A stretch of 64,000 nucleotides of DNA from RH-AL1 sp965198485 (GTDB lineage Bacteria > Pseudomonadota > Alphaproteobacteria > Rhizobiales > Beijerinckiaceae), in NCBI GenBank assembly GCA_965198485.1, contig CBDAPQ010000005.1:2790001-2854000 (forward strand). Direction: 5' to 3'. Numbering within the stretch: position 1 is the stretch's first letter; the number at the start of each line of letters is the position of its first letter. Shown here in pieces: positions 52,460 to 62,795 of the stretch. A program made the translations under genes and the position numbers. The notes under the pieces were generated by a model, which did no database searches, had not been told where the DNA came from, and was given only the letters and a program-made list of their open reading frames with translations.

Positions 52460-53007
52460 TGGCATCGGGCGACTTCTACGCCGCCGACCCGCTGGAGCAG
52501 GTCGCGATCAACCTGTTCTACGGCTGGGGCTACAACTTCTACCGGGTCGAGAACCAGCTCAGGGCCGACGATCTGCTGGTGCGCGCCAAGGCCGGCGGTC
52601 TGCTTGGGGACGCCCGCGCCTTGGTGGATGCGGCCGAGGCAGCCTACCGCCGCAGCAGCATCGCGGCGCCGACTCGCGCCAAGCCGTTCCCCGACCCGCA
52701 GGTACTGGCGAACGCGCGGGCGCTGGAGCGCTTGGCGGGCGAGATCGGCGCGCTCGAAGGCCAGGTGCGCAGCCAGCCCGTGCCGGAGAACGACCGCATG
52801 AGCGAGTTCTACCGTGGCGAGCGCGAGACGCTGCTGCGTCTCGGCGAGCACGACCGGCGCCTCGTCGGGCAGGTCGAGCTGATGCGCGCCAGGCTGGCCG
52901 CGGCCGGCGACGCCGCTGCGATCCTCTCGGCACTGCCCGAAGTCGAGGAGGGCGTGCGCGCGCTGGCCGAGACGCTGCGCCTGCGCCGCGCGGTGCTGGA
53001 AGGCTGA
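52459..53007 (+). CDS. Unknown helical protein encoded with the SPFH gene
   Basis: A 182-residue protein that I do not recognise. The N-terminal third begins GDFYAADPLEQVAINLFYGW and is aromatic-rich. The rest is predicted helical with coiled-coil-like heptads (about 85-180; VELMRARLAAAGDAAAIL). It has no signal or membrane segment. Its ATG overlaps the SPFH stop codon by one base, so a stoichiometric partner is likely. Confidence 0.65.
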   Translation: MASGDFYAADPLEQVAINLFYGWGYNFYRVENQLRADDLLVRAKAGGLLGDARALVDAAEAAYRRSSIAAPTRAKPFPDPQVLANARALERLAGEIGALEGQVRSQPVPENDRMSEFYRGERETLLRLGEHDRRLVGQVELMRARLAAAGDAAAILSALPEVEEGVRALAETLRLRRAVLEG

Positions 53008-53321
53008 AGCTTGGTGTGCGGTGCCCCTGCGCAGGGCGCGCCCGGGTCTGGCCGATATGGGCGTGCCGCGCGTGACGCGGGGCGGAGGATCGAAGTTGGC
53101 GAGAGAGGAACCAGCATCTCTCTTGGTCATTCTACCGTAAGAAGACCGAGCCGGCGTCGCGCGCCGCATCGCGACGCAAAATGCGGGTGTGTGATCACAA
53201 GGGGGTATGTCCCCGGGCGCAGGATGTCGCCGTACGGCAACGCGGGCTCTCGGCGACCGGCGGCCCGGCACGGCCGATGCCTGCATGCCGGAGGATTTCA
53301 CGGCGGAGGATGGGCGCTTCC
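53008..53321. other. 314-bp intergenic leader region upstream of the GH2 gene
   Basis: It contains copy 2 of the structured element (53107-53241). The flanks are GC-rich, with no supported open frame; the in-frame extension of the GH2 gene back to 53181 runs through the element and is not accepted as coding. I see no T-rich terminator after the unknown helical-protein gene. Confidence 0.6.
53107..53241. repeat. Structured intergenic element, copy 2
   Basis: It aligns with the block at 3367-3493. GGAACCAGC then 9 variable bases then GGTCATTCTACC are at identical spacing, followed by CGCGCCGCATCGCG, CGCAAAATG, TGATCACAAGGGGGTATGTC and the hairpin GTCGCCG-TA-CGGCAAC with one mismatch (53226-53241). 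AGAGAG (53102-53107) can pair with CTCTCT (53117-53122) around the conserved GGAACCAGC. Copy 1 has a different stem, AGCGGC with GCCGCT, at that place. It ends 80 bp before the GH2 start, close to the spacing at copy 1. Confidence 0.75.
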
Positions 53322-55757
53322 ATGATGCCTCGGCTCGGTCCCTGGGAGCTGCTTCGTTGCGAACCCGGTGCCGTCACCACACCGGTCGACCTGCCGCCCT
53401 CCCCCGACTGGATCGCAGCACCCGTGCCCGGCACCGTGGGCGCGGCGCTGCAGGCGGCGGGCCGCTGGCAGCCCGACGATGCCGTCGACTTCGACGCCGC
53501 CGACTGGTGGTACCGCACCACGCTGGAGGGCGACGGCGAGGCGCTGCTGCGCTTCGACGGGCTCGCCACGATCGCCGAGGTCTTCCTCGACGGCGTGAAG
53601 GTCCTCGCCTCGGACAACATGTTCCTCGCCCACGAGGTCACGCTCACCCTCTCCGGCCGCCACGACCTCGCGATCGCGTTCCGCTCGCTCGACGCCTATC
53701 TCGCCGGCAAGAAGGGCCGTGCCCGCTGGCGCCCGCGGCTGGTGCGGCCGCCGGCGCTGCGCCTCGTGCGCACCCTGCTGCTCGGGCACATCCCCGGCTG
53801 GGGACCACCGGTGCACGCCGTCGGGCCGTGGCGCGGCGTCAGCATCGTGGCCATCGACACGCTCCGCGTCGTCGAGCGCAGTCTCGACGCACGCTTCGAC
53901 CGCGACGGCGAAGGCCTGCTCGACGTCGCCGTCCGCCTGTCGTGCCGGGTCGAGGGCTGGGTCACGGCGCGCTGCGGCGACATCGACTTCGTGCTGGTCG
54001 ACGAGGGCGATGGCCTCCTGCGCGGGCGCGTCGAGATCCCCGACGTGCGGCGCTGGTGGCCGCACACCCACGGCGAGCCGGCGCTCTACCCGGTCGGCGT
54101 CACGGCGGGCGGCCGGACCTTCTCGCTGGGCGCCATCGGCTTCCGCAGCGTCGCCGTCGACCGCGATGCCGACGGCCAGGGTTTCGGCCTCGTCGTCAAC
54201 GGCGTGCCCGTGTTCTGCCGCGGCGCGTGCTGGACCTGCGCCGACATCGTCGCCCTGCCCTTCTCGCGCGAGGCCTACGAGCCGCTGCTTAGCCTCGCAC
54301 GCGATGCCGGCATGAACATGATCCGCGTCGGCGGCACGATGGGCTACCAGGGCGACGCCTTCCACGCGCTCTGCGACGAGCTTGGCCTCATGGTGTGGCA
54401 GGACTTCGCCTTCTCCAACTTCGATTATCCCGCCGGAGACGAGGCCTTTCGCGCCTCGGTCGACGCCGAAGCCCGGCAGTTCCTGGCGCGCACGCAAGCT
54501 TCGCCGTCGCTTAGCGTGCTCTGCGGCGCCAGCGAGGTGGCGCAGCAGGCCGCCATGCTCGGCATGCCGCTGCCGCTGTGGTCCAACGCGCTCTTCGACG
54601 AGGTGCTACCAGCCGCCTGCGCGGCGCTGCGGCCTGATGTGCCCTACACGCCGCATTCGCCGTGGGGCGGCGCCATGCCGTTCCAGGCCGACGTCGGCGT
54701 CAGCCATTACTACGGCGTCAGCGCCCACCGCCGCCCGATCGAGGAGGCGCGCCGCGCCCACGTGCGCTTCTCGGCCGAGAGTCTCGGCTTCGCCAACGTG
54801 CCCGACGCGGCGCCTTTCGCGCTGGTGCCGGACGCGCCCGCGATCGTGCACCCGGCCTTCACCGAACGCTTCGCCCACGACGTCGGCGCCAGCTGGGCCT
54901 TCGAGGCCATCCGCAACCACTACTCCGAGGCGCTCTACGGGATCGACGTCGCCGCCCTGCGCCGCGACGATCCCGAGCGCTTCCTCGCCTACGCCCGCGC
55001 CACCAGCGCGGAGGTGATGGAGGCGACCTTCGCGGAGTGGCGCCGCGAGGGTTCGGTCACGCGCGGCGCACTGGTGTGGTTCCTGCGCGACCTCATCCCC
55101 GGCGCCGGCTGGGGCGTGATCGATTTCACCGGCGCACCCAAGGCCGCCTATTATGGCCTGAAGCGCGCCTTCCGCCCCTGCGGTTTGGTGCTGAGCGACG
55201 AGAACCTCAACGGACTCAAGGTGTCGCTCTTCAACGAGGCGGCGAGCGAACGCGCGGTCAAGCTCACCCTCGCGTGCCTGCGCGAGGGTGAGACGCCGGT
55301 GATGCGCGCCGAGGCCGATCTCGTGCTGGCGCCGCGCTCGACCATCGGCCTCGCCGCGACGACGCTGTGGGGCGGCTTCTTCGATACGACCTACGCCTTC
55401 CGCTTCGGCGAGCCCTCGCACGACGTCACCGTGGCTCGGCTGACCGACGCCAAAACGGGTCACGTGCTGGCCGATGCCTTCCATTTCCCCTTGGGGCGCG
55501 GCCACGGGCGAAGGGACAGCGAGCTCGAAGTCGTGGCGCGCCGCGACCGCGCGGGCTGGAAGCTCACGCTGCAGGCCCGGCGCCTGGCCCAGTCCGTCCG
55601 CTTGACCTGCCCCGGCACGACGTTCAGCGACAATCATTTCCATCTCGCGCCGGACCACCCGCGCACCCTCAGCGCGACGCCTGCGTTCGATTCCGCAGTC
55701 TGCACCATCGAAGCACTCAACGGCACGCGTATCTACAAAAGCGTCGTGGAAGACTGA
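53322..55757 (+). CDS. GH2 family glycosidase, beta-mannosidase-like
   Basis: A retaining beta-glycosidase of 811 residues. An N-terminal jelly roll (about 1-170), an immunoglobulin-like domain, a TIM barrel (about 290-620) and C-terminal beta domains fit beta-mannosidase. The acid/base Glu is in LCGASEVAQQ and the nucleophile in FSAESLGF; both differ slightly from the usual GNNE and SEFG. ATG 53322 (MMPRLGPWELL) follows GGAGG by about 12 bases; ATG 53310 is possible. There is no signal peptide, so it is cytoplasmic. It follows structured element copy 2. The true substrate is not certain. Confidence 0.85.
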   Translation: MMPRLGPWELLRCEPGAVTTPVDLPPSPDWIAAPVPGTVGAALQAAGRWQPDDAVDFDAADWWYRTTLEGDGEALLRFDGLATIAEVFLDGVKVLASDNMFLAHEVTLTLSGRHDLAIAFRSLDAYLAGKKGRARWRPRLVRPPALRLVRTLLLGHIPGWGPPVHAVGPWRGVSIVAIDTLRVVERSLDARFDRDGEGLLDVAVRLSCRVEGWVTARCGDIDFVLVDEGDGLLRGRVEIPDVRRWWPHTHGEPALYPVGVTAGGRTFSLGAIGFRSVAVDRDADGQGFGLVVNGVPVFCRGACWTCADIVALPFSREAYEPLLSLARDAGMNMIRVGGTMGYQGDAFHALCDELGLMVWQDFAFSNFDYPAGDEAFRASVDAEARQFLARTQASPSLSVLCGASEVAQQAAMLGMPLPLWSNALFDEVLPAACAALRPDVPYTPHSPWGGAMPFQADVGVSHYYGVSAHRRPIEEARRAHVRFSAESLGFANVPDAAPFALVPDAPAIVHPAFTERFAHDVGASWAFEAIRNHYSEALYGIDVAALRRDDPERFLAYARATSAEVMEATFAEWRREGSVTRGALVWFLRDLIPGAGWGVIDFTGAPKAAYYGLKRAFRPCGLVLSDENLNGLKVSLFNEAASERAVKLTLACLREGETPVMRAEADLVLAPRSTIGLAATTLWGGFFDTTYAFRFGEPSHDVTVARLTDAKTGHVLADAFHFPLGRGHGRRDSELEVVARRDRAGWKLTLQARRLAQSVRLTCPGTTFSDNHFHLAPDHPRTLSATPAFDSAVCTIEALNGTRIYKSVVED

Positions 55758-55821
55758 GGGAGCATCAAGCAACCGCTACGGTGAGGCTGCGTTCTGCCGA
55801 CGCGTCAACGGGGTACCACCC

Positions 55822-56097
55822 ATGCTTCTACATTGGATCTACGTCGTCATCATCGGCTTCGTCGCCGGCCTGATCGCCAAGTTTCTCCTGCCCGGACCGA
55901 ACAACCCGAGCGGCTTCATCATGACCACCGTGCTCGGCATCGTCGGTTCGGTGGTCGCCAACTTCATCGCGGTGAAGATCGGATGGATCAGCAGCACCAG
56001 CGAAGGCGGATTGTTCCTGAGCGGCATCGTCGGCGCCTTGATCCTGCTCGCCATCTATCACTTCATCATGCGCAACACGCAGTCGTCCACGATCTGA
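55822..56097 (+). CDS. GlsB/YeaQ/YmgE family membrane protein
   Basis: A 91-residue protein with three hydrophobic segments, recognisable as the 'transglycosylase-associated' family (WIYVVIIGFVAGLIAKFLLP, GFIMTTVLGIVGSVVANFI, GLFLSGIVGALILLAIYHF). Members are small stress-related membrane proteins of unclear function. A strong terminator follows. Confidence 0.9.
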   Translation: MLLHWIYVVIIGFVAGLIAKFLLPGPNNPSGFIMTTVLGIVGSVVANFIAVKIGWISSTSEGGLFLSGIVGALILLAIYHFIMRNTQSSTI

Positions 56098-56118
56098 CCG
56101 CGTGAAGGTGGACAACCC

Positions 56119-56154
56119 GGAGCGTCGACGCTAGCTCGTCGGCGCTCCTCTTTT
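56119..56154 (+). terminator. Intrinsic terminator after the YeaQ-family gene
   Basis: GGAGCGTCGACG-CTAGCT-CGTCGGCGCTCC forms a 12-bp stem with one T-G wobble, followed by TCTTTT, 22 bp after the stop codon. It is the clearest intrinsic terminator in the window. Confidence 0.88.
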
Positions 56155-56234
56155 GCCTATCTTCGCCGCCGGCTGGTGGCGGAGCCTTTGCGCCGCCGCT
56201 CCGTTGCGCGCAGCCCCGCAGCGGAGACGATCCC

Positions 56235-56690
56235 ATGGCCGGTACCAGCGAGCCCAAGCCGACGATGCCGTACTGGCACGTCTACACAGATGGCGACGGC
56301 GTCAGCTGCCAGGAGCGCTTCGAGCTGTCGAACTTCGAGCTGAAGAGCGTCGATGCTCACACCGCGCCGCAGTGGAACGACAAGATGGAGAACAGCGAGG
56401 CCGGGGTCACCTTCACCGTGCTGCCGGTGGGCTGGGTCGGCGAGTGGCACGAGAACCCGCGCCCGCAATGGATCACGGTGTGCACCGGCCGCTGGTTCGT
56501 CGAGACCATGGACGGCACCCGTGTCGAGATGGGTCCGGGCGAGATCATGATGGGTGAGGACCAGAACACGAAGGAACGCGATGGTCGCAAGGGCCATCTC
56601 TCCGGCACCGTCGGCCACGAGCCCTGCACCATGATCGTCACCGGCCTCGAGGTGACCCCGACCGTGAACCAGCCCGGGCGCTTCAAGTAG
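56235..56690 (+). CDS. Cupin-fold protein, 151 aa
   Basis: A small single-domain cupin-like protein. The barrel region VTFTVLPVGWVGEWHENPRP, then GPGEIMMGEDQNTKER and HLSGTVGHEPCTMIVTGLE, has candidate metal ligands in EWHENP and the terminal histidines, though the standard two-motif pattern is imperfect. Function cannot be assigned. It is convergent with the antiporter gene 31 bp downstream. Confidence 0.75.
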   Translation: MAGTSEPKPTMPYWHVYTDGDGVSCQERFELSNFELKSVDAHTAPQWNDKMENSEAGVTFTVLPVGWVGEWHENPRPQWITVCTGRWFVETMDGTRVEMGPGEIMMGEDQNTKERDGRKGHLSGTVGHEPCTMIVTGLEVTPTVNQPGRFK

Positions 56691-56721
56691 TGTCCCGCTC
56701 CGTTGCGCGGATGACCATCTT

Positions 56722-58593
56722 CTACCCCTGCGTCTCCACCGGCTCCGCGCGCTCTGCCTCTGCCTTGCGCTTGGCGATGTCGGCCTTGCGGTTCATTTCC
56801 TTGACGCGCATCGACATCTTGATGGCACGCCGCTCCTCGGCCCGGCCGGCGACGGGCTGCAGCAGCTTGCGGAACTCGTCCCGCTTCTCGTGGATCGAGG
56901 CGATGACCTTGCCCATGGGCACGCCCAAGTCGACCAGCACCGCCTCGGTGAGCTGCAGGCTCGCCTCGATGGTTTCGGGCACGGCATCGCTGGCGCCGAG
57001 CTTGTAGAGCCGCGCGGCGCGCTCGGCGTCGCGGGCGCGGGCGACGATGGTGAGATCGGGATGCAGGGCGCGCACCTGCTTAACGATGTCCTCCGCCACG
57101 TCGGCATCGTCGAGCGTGACGATAAGCGCGCTGGCGCTGGCGAGGCCGCAGCGCTCCAGGAAGTCGAGCCGCGCGGCGCTGCCCCAGACGATGTCGACCC
57201 CCTCGCGCCGATACTTACGCACGACGGTCACCGCCTCGTCCACCGCAAGGAAGGCGATGCCGTGCGTCTTGAGCATCGACCCGATGAGCTGGCCGACGCG
57301 ACCATAGCCGATCAGCAGCGCCCGCGGCCTGGCGTCGGCGCCAATGACGTCGGAGGCTTGCGCCGGCACGGCGGCGAGCGGCAGGTCGACCGAGCGCGGC
57401 TTGCGAGTCAGCCGCTTCGCCGCCGCCGCCAGGGCCGGCACCAGGAACAGCGACAGCGTCACGGCGATCTCGACGTCGGCCGCGGCGTGCGCCTTGAGGA
57501 TGTGGCCGGCGCGCGCGGCGGTGAGCAGCACGAAGGCGAACTCGCCGCCCGGCGCCAGCATCAGCGCCGCCTCGGTCGCCACCCGCCACGGCAAGCGCAT
57601 CAGGCGCGCCGCCGCATAGGTGAGCGCCACCTTGATGAGGATGAAGCCGGCGGCGAGCCCGATCGTCGGCACCGGGCTGGCGATGATCTGAGAGAAGTCG
57701 AGCCCGGCGCCCACGGCGACGAAGAACAGGCCGAGCAACAGGCCTTTGAACGGCTCGATCGTGACCTCGACCTCGCGGCGGTACTCGGTCTCGGCCAGCA
57801 GCAGCCCGGCGATGAAGGCGCCGAGCCCCATGGAGAGGCCGCTCATCGCCGTGAGCACGCCGGTGCCGATCACCACCAGCAGGACGGCGGCCATGAAGAA
57901 CTCGGTCGAGCCGGCCGCGGCGACGTGGTGGAACAGCGGGCGGATCAGCAGCCGCCCGCCGCCGACCACCAGGAGCAGGCCGCAGAGCGCCGGCAGCAGC
58001 GTCGTCGCCAGCGTCCCCAGGAGATCGCCGCCGCGCAGCGACAGCATGGTGACGAGGAACAGCAGCGGCGCCACCATCAGGTCCTGGAACAGCAGCACCG
58101 AGAACACCGTGCGCCCGGCCGCCGTGCCCAGACGGCGGCGCTCCGCCATCACCGGGATGATCACCGCGGTGGAGGAGAGCGCGAGGCCGGCGCCGAGGAT
58201 CATCGAGGCGCCCGGCGGCTGCCCGCAGGCGAGCGCCAGCACGCCCAGCACCGCGCCGGTGGCGAAGAGCTGCGCTGCGCCGAGGCCGAACACCAGCCGG
58301 CGCATGCGCGTGAGACGCTCCCACGAGAGCTCGAGGCCGATGGTGAACAGCAGGAACACGACGCCGAGCTCGGCGATCGGCTCGATGTCGTCGACCTTCT
58401 CGAGCGCGACCAGCGAGACGAAGCGCACCTTGTGCGCCATCGACCCCAGGCCGTGCGGACCCAGCGCCGCGCCGGCGCACAGGAAGCCGATGACCGGACT
58501 GACCTTGAAGCGCCGGAACAGCGGCACGACGAGCCCGGCCGTCAGCAGGAACAGCAGCGTCTCCTTGACCTGTTCTGGCGCGAACGTCGACAA
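56722..58593 (-). CDS. CPA2 cation:proton antiporter with TrkA-N domain (KefB/KefC-like)
   Basis: A 623-residue inner-membrane protein. The transport domain (about 1-385, about 12 segments) has the family hallmark FLLFTIGLELSWERL, and SSTAVIIPVMAERR. A cytoplasmic RCK/TrkA-N domain (about 415-530) has the nucleotide loop LIGYGRVGQLIG and the acidic DEA after it. The basic C-terminal tail is coiled-coil-like. It exports K+ or exchanges cations for protons. No KefF/G ancillary gene is adjacent. Confidence 0.9.
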   Translation of the reverse strand: MSTFAPEQVKETLLFLLTAGLVVPLFRRFKVSPVIGFLCAGAALGPHGLGSMAHKVRFVSLVALEKVDDIEPIAELGVVFLLFTIGLELSWERLTRMRRLVFGLGAAQLFATGAVLGVLALACGQPPGASMILGAGLALSSTAVIIPVMAERRRLGTAAGRTVFSVLLFQDLMVAPLLFLVTMLSLRGGDLLGTLATTLLPALCGLLLVVGGGRLLIRPLFHHVAAAGSTEFFMAAVLLVVIGTGVLTAMSGLSMGLGAFIAGLLLAETEYRREVEVTIEPFKGLLLGLFFVAVGAGLDFSQIIASPVPTIGLAAGFILIKVALTYAAARLMRLPWRVATEAALMLAPGGEFAFVLLTAARAGHILKAHAAADVEIAVTLSLFLVPALAAAAKRLTRKPRSVDLPLAAVPAQASDVIGADARPRALLIGYGRVGQLIGSMLKTHGIAFLAVDEAVTVVRKYRREGVDIVWGSAARLDFLERCGLASASALIVTLDDADVAEDIVKQVRALHPDLTIVARARDAERAARLYKLGASDAVPETIEASLQLTEAVLVDLGVPMGKVIASIHEKRDEFRKLLQPVAGRAEERRAIKMSMRVKEMNRKADIAKRKAEAERAEPVETQG

Positions 58594-58716
58594 TCGGCTG
58601 GTCCCCGGGAGCGGTGTACGGAGTGAACCATGCCGCTTTGTCCGTACGATGTCGCGTGCGACCCATTGCGAGTGCGCAGCTCTTCCATCGCGCTGCCGAC
58701 GCCCCTAAGACGCGCG

Positions 58717-59838
58717 ATGACTTTTTCCATCGACGCCGCCTTCGACGGCGGCAACATCAGCGTCGTCGCGATCCGCCAGGACGAAGGCGAGATCGATCTG
58801 GCCATCGAGCGCGACCGCTATTCCGGGTTCTACCAATGGTTCTCCTTCCGCCTCGGCGGGGCGGCCGGGCGCACGACGCGCCTGCGCATCGTCAATGCCG
58901 GCGGCGCGGCCTTCCCGCAGGGCTGGCAGGACTATCAGGTGCGCGCGAGCCGCGACCGGCTGGAGTGGCGGATGATCGCCACGACCTACGTCGACGGCGT
59001 GCTGACCTTCGACTGGGCGGGCGCGGGCGAGCTGGCCTGGTTCGCCCTCCACGCGCCCTACCCCATGGAATGCCATCACGCGCTGATCGCCCGCATCGCA
59101 GGTCGCGCCGGTGTCACTCACCGCGAGCTCGGACGTTCGCTGGACGGGCAGGCGATCGATGCGCTGACGATCGGCACGGGCGCCAAGCCGGTGTGGCTCA
59201 TCGCGCGCCAGCACCCCGGCGAACCGATGTGCGAATGGTGGATGGAGGGGGCGCTCGACTGGCTGAGCGCGCCGGGCGCGCGGCGCGACGCGCTGCTGGC
59301 GGCGGCGACGCTCCACGTCGTCCCCAACATGAACCCCGACGGCACGCGGCGCGGCCACCTGCGCACCAACGCCGCCGGCGTGAACCTCAACCGCGAATGG
59401 CAGGCGCCCTCGCTCGAGCGCAGCCCGGAGGTCAAATGCGTACGAGACGCGATGGACGCGACCGGCGTCGTCTTCGCTCTCGACGTGCATGGCGACGAGG
59501 CCATCCCGGCCTGTTTCCTTGCCGGCTTCGAGGGCGTGCCGCGCTTCGACGAGGCCCGCGGCGCGCTCTTCACGACCTACGCGACGCGCCTCGCCGCCCA
59601 CAGCCCCGACTTCCAGACCGAGCGCGGCTACGGCAAGACGCCGCCCGGCAAGGCCAATCTCGCGATCGCGACCAACCAGCTCGCCGAGCGCTTCGGAGCG
59701 GTGGCCATGACGCTCGAGATGCCGTTCAAGGACCACGATCTAAATCCGGATCCGGTGGCCGGCTGGTCGCCCGAACGCTCGATGGCGCTGGGCGCCGCCT
59801 GCCTGGAGGTCCTAGCCGACATGATCGAGGCGATCTGA
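58717..59838 (+). CDS. M14 family zinc carboxypeptidase (cytosolic CCP-like)
   Basis: A 373-residue carboxypeptidase. An N-terminal beta domain (about 1-125; QWFSFRLGG, ELAWFALHAPYPM) typical of the M14 cytosolic carboxypeptidase group precedes the catalytic domain. The zinc ligands are in ARQHPGEPMCEWW (HxxE) and ALDVHGDE, and the catalytic Glu is in MTLEMPFKD. The arginine pair for substrate C-terminus binding is in NLNREW. ATG 58717 is chosen, since the 29 upstream codons do not fit. There is no signal peptide. The substrate is unknown in bacteria. Confidence 0.85.
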   Translation: MTFSIDAAFDGGNISVVAIRQDEGEIDLAIERDRYSGFYQWFSFRLGGAAGRTTRLRIVNAGGAAFPQGWQDYQVRASRDRLEWRMIATTYVDGVLTFDWAGAGELAWFALHAPYPMECHHALIARIAGRAGVTHRELGRSLDGQAIDALTIGTGAKPVWLIARQHPGEPMCEWWMEGALDWLSAPGARRDALLAAATLHVVPNMNPDGTRRGHLRTNAAGVNLNREWQAPSLERSPEVKCVRDAMDATGVVFALDVHGDEAIPACFLAGFEGVPRFDEARGALFTTYATRLAAHSPDFQTERGYGKTPPGKANLAIATNQLAERFGAVAMTLEMPFKDHDLNPDPVAGWSPERSMALGAACLEVLADMIEAI

Positions 59839-59863
59839 GTCGGAGTGTGCCGGAGGAGGCGCT

Positions 59864-60295
59864 CTACGCCCGCGGTATCGGCCGCCAGCCCGGCGGCGCC
59901 AGCTCGAAGCCCGCGAAGCGGAAGCCCGGCGCCACGGTGCAGCCGACGAGCGTCCAGGCGCCGAGGCTTGTGGCCGTCTGCCAATGCCCGGCCGGCACGA
60001 CGAATTGCGGGCGCTGGTTGGCGACGAGGTCGGGGCCGAGGTAATGCGCGCTGGCGTCGTGGCCATTGGGGCTGACGCTGATCACAAGCGGTGCTCCGGC
60101 GTGCCAGTGCCAAGCCTCGGCGGCGTCGACGCGATGCCATTCCGACACCTCGCCGACGTCGAGCAGGAAAAGGATGGCAGTGGAGGCGGCACGGCCGTCG
60201 ATTTCGCGCGCGTCACGGAAAGTCTCGCGATACCAGCCGCCCCCCTCCGGATGCGGCTCCAGCTTCAGCAAGGCCTTGATCTCGGCAGCGGTCAT
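59864..60295 (-). CDS. DUF985 cupin (cupin_5 family) protein
   Basis: A 143-residue protein with the full DUF985 pattern: LEPHPEGGGWYRETF, AILFLLDVGEVSEWHRVDAA, AWHWHAGAPL and VGCTVAPGFRFAGFELA. The function of the family is unknown; a sugar-epimerase-like cupin role has been suggested from fold. It converges with the M14 gene 25 bp away. Confidence 0.88.
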   Translation of the reverse strand: MTAAEIKALLKLEPHPEGGGWYRETFRDAREIDGRAASTAILFLLDVGEVSEWHRVDAAEAWHWHAGAPLVISVSPNGHDASAHYLGPDLVANQRPQFVVPAGHWQTATSLGAWTLVGCTVAPGFRFAGFELAPPGWRPIPRA

Positions 60296-60377
60296 GCGGC
60301 GGCGGCCTTCGATGTAAGCACCATTGTGAGAACCTCGAACTCGCCTGCCTGAAGCAAAGCGATGCCGCGCAATTGCG

Positions 60378-60680
60378 TCATTCCACTAAGTCGGGAACGA
60401 GCAGCGCCCGCAGGCTTGACAGGTCCGAACGCCGAATCGGACGAAAGGCGTCGCAGCCGAAATGGATCTCGCCTCGGCCGTCACGATAGATGCGGCTGGC
60501 ATTGACGATCTCCGCGAGGAGAAAGCCCACCGGCGATCCCGAGTCCGCGTCAGGGTTCGGCCGTATGCCGCGGATCGTGTAGACGGCGCCTTTCATCGGA
60601 AACCGATCCGGCCGCTTGCGCGGGTCGTGCTGGATGTCCTCGATGCAGACAATGTTTTGATCGACGTGCCAGTCCGCCAT
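60378..60680 (-). CDS. Conserved-type hypothetical protein, 100 aa
   Basis: A small soluble beta-rich protein. VCIEDIQHD, MKGAVYTIRGIRP, GFLLAEIVN and FGCDAFRPIRR follow the pattern of a family widespread in phage and alphaproteobacterial genomes (an SH3-like fold is plausible). GGGAGGG lies eight bases before ATG 60680. It is coupled to the upstream 60-residue gene. The function is unknown. Confidence 0.7.
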   Translation of the reverse strand: MADWHVDQNIVCIEDIQHDPRKRPDRFPMKGAVYTIRGIRPNPDADSGSPVGFLLAEIVNASRIYRDGRGEIHFGCDAFRPIRRSDLSSLRALLVPDLVE

Positions 60681-60694
60681 GGCCGCCACCCTCC

Positions 60695-60877
60695 CTAGCG
60701 TCGCGCGTCCGAGGATACCGGCTCGGGCAGCGCCTGCTCGCGAAGAGCGAGGCTTTGGAGGAGCGCCGCCATCGCGTTCGGGACATCCTTGCAGAGGGGA
60801 TAGGCGCCGCCGAATGCTTCGGCAAAGGATCGGGACAGAGATGGACGGGACGAACGGGTCGGAACCGGATCGGTCAT
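60695..60877 (-). CDS. Hypothetical protein, 60 aa
   Basis: Begins MTDPVPTRSSRPSLSRSFAE and contains the helix-forming stretch VPNAMAALLQSLALREQ. The ribosome-binding site is weak; an upstream in-frame TTG at 60916 is the alternative start. Its stop codon lies just before the Shine-Dalgarno of the next small gene, which supports an operon. I do not recognise it. Confidence 0.45.
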   Translation of the reverse strand: MTDPVPTRSSRPSLSRSFAEAFGGAYPLCKDVPNAMAALLQSLALREQALPEPVSSDARR

Positions 60878-60918
60878 CGGGATCGCGCCACCGGATAAAG
60901 ATTCACTCTCGATCAATT

Positions 60919-60944
60919 AGTATAACAACGACCCGCGATTTCAA
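60919..60944 (-). promoter_or_regulatory. Candidate promoter for the two small genes after accC
   Basis: TTGAAA (60944-60939) and TATACT (60924-60919) are both good hexamers but are only 14 bp apart, in an AT-rich pocket directly after the accC stop codon. The spacing is short, so confidence is limited. Confidence 0.35.
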
Positions 60945-60948
60945 GCCG

Positions 60949-62313
<1,365 letters not shown>

Positions 62314-62333
62314 CGTGCCGCCCTCGCGAACCC

Positions 62334-62795
62334 TCACTCGATCACGAAGAGGGCCTGGCCGTACTCGACGGGCTCGCCGTCGGCGACGAGGATCTGGGTG
62401 ACGGTTCCGCCCTTGGGTGCGACGATCTCGTTGAACGTCTTCATCGCCTCGACGAGCAGGATCTTGTCGCCCGACTTCACCACGGTGCCGATGTCGACGA
62501 AGGGCGCCGCCTCCGGCGCCGGGCGCAGGTAGGCGGTGCCGACCATAGGCGACTTCACCGTGCCGGGGTTCTCGACGGGCGCGACGGCCGGCGCCGCGAG
62601 GACGGGCAGGCCCGCGGCCGGCACCGGCATCGTGCCTTGCGGCATCGTCACGTAGGTCGGTGGAAGCTGGCGGGCGACGCGGATCTTCAGGTCGCCGGTC
62701 TGATACTCGATCTCGCTGAGGTCGAGGCGCTTGGCGATATCGGCCAGGCTCTCGACGAGGGCGGCGTGGCCCGGCGGCACGGCGGACTCGCTCAT
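62334..62795 (-). CDS. accB: Acetyl-CoA carboxylase biotin carboxyl carrier protein
   Basis: A 153-residue carrier. The N-terminal helical region is followed by a Pro/Ala-rich linker (about 50-75), then the biotinyl domain, with the biotin lysine in LVEAMKTFNEI. The thumb region before it marks the AccB subunit. The AMKT variant of AMKM is common in alphaproteobacteria. ATG 62795 overlaps the aroQ stop (ATGA). Confidence 0.96.
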   Translation of the reverse strand: MSESAVPPGHAALVESLADIAKRLDLSEIEYQTGDLKIRVARQLPPTYVTMPQGTMPVPAAGLPVLAAPAVAPVENPGTVKSPMVGTAYLRPAPEAAPFVDIGTVVKSGDKILLVEAMKTFNEIVAPKGGTVTQILVADGEPVEYGQALFVIE

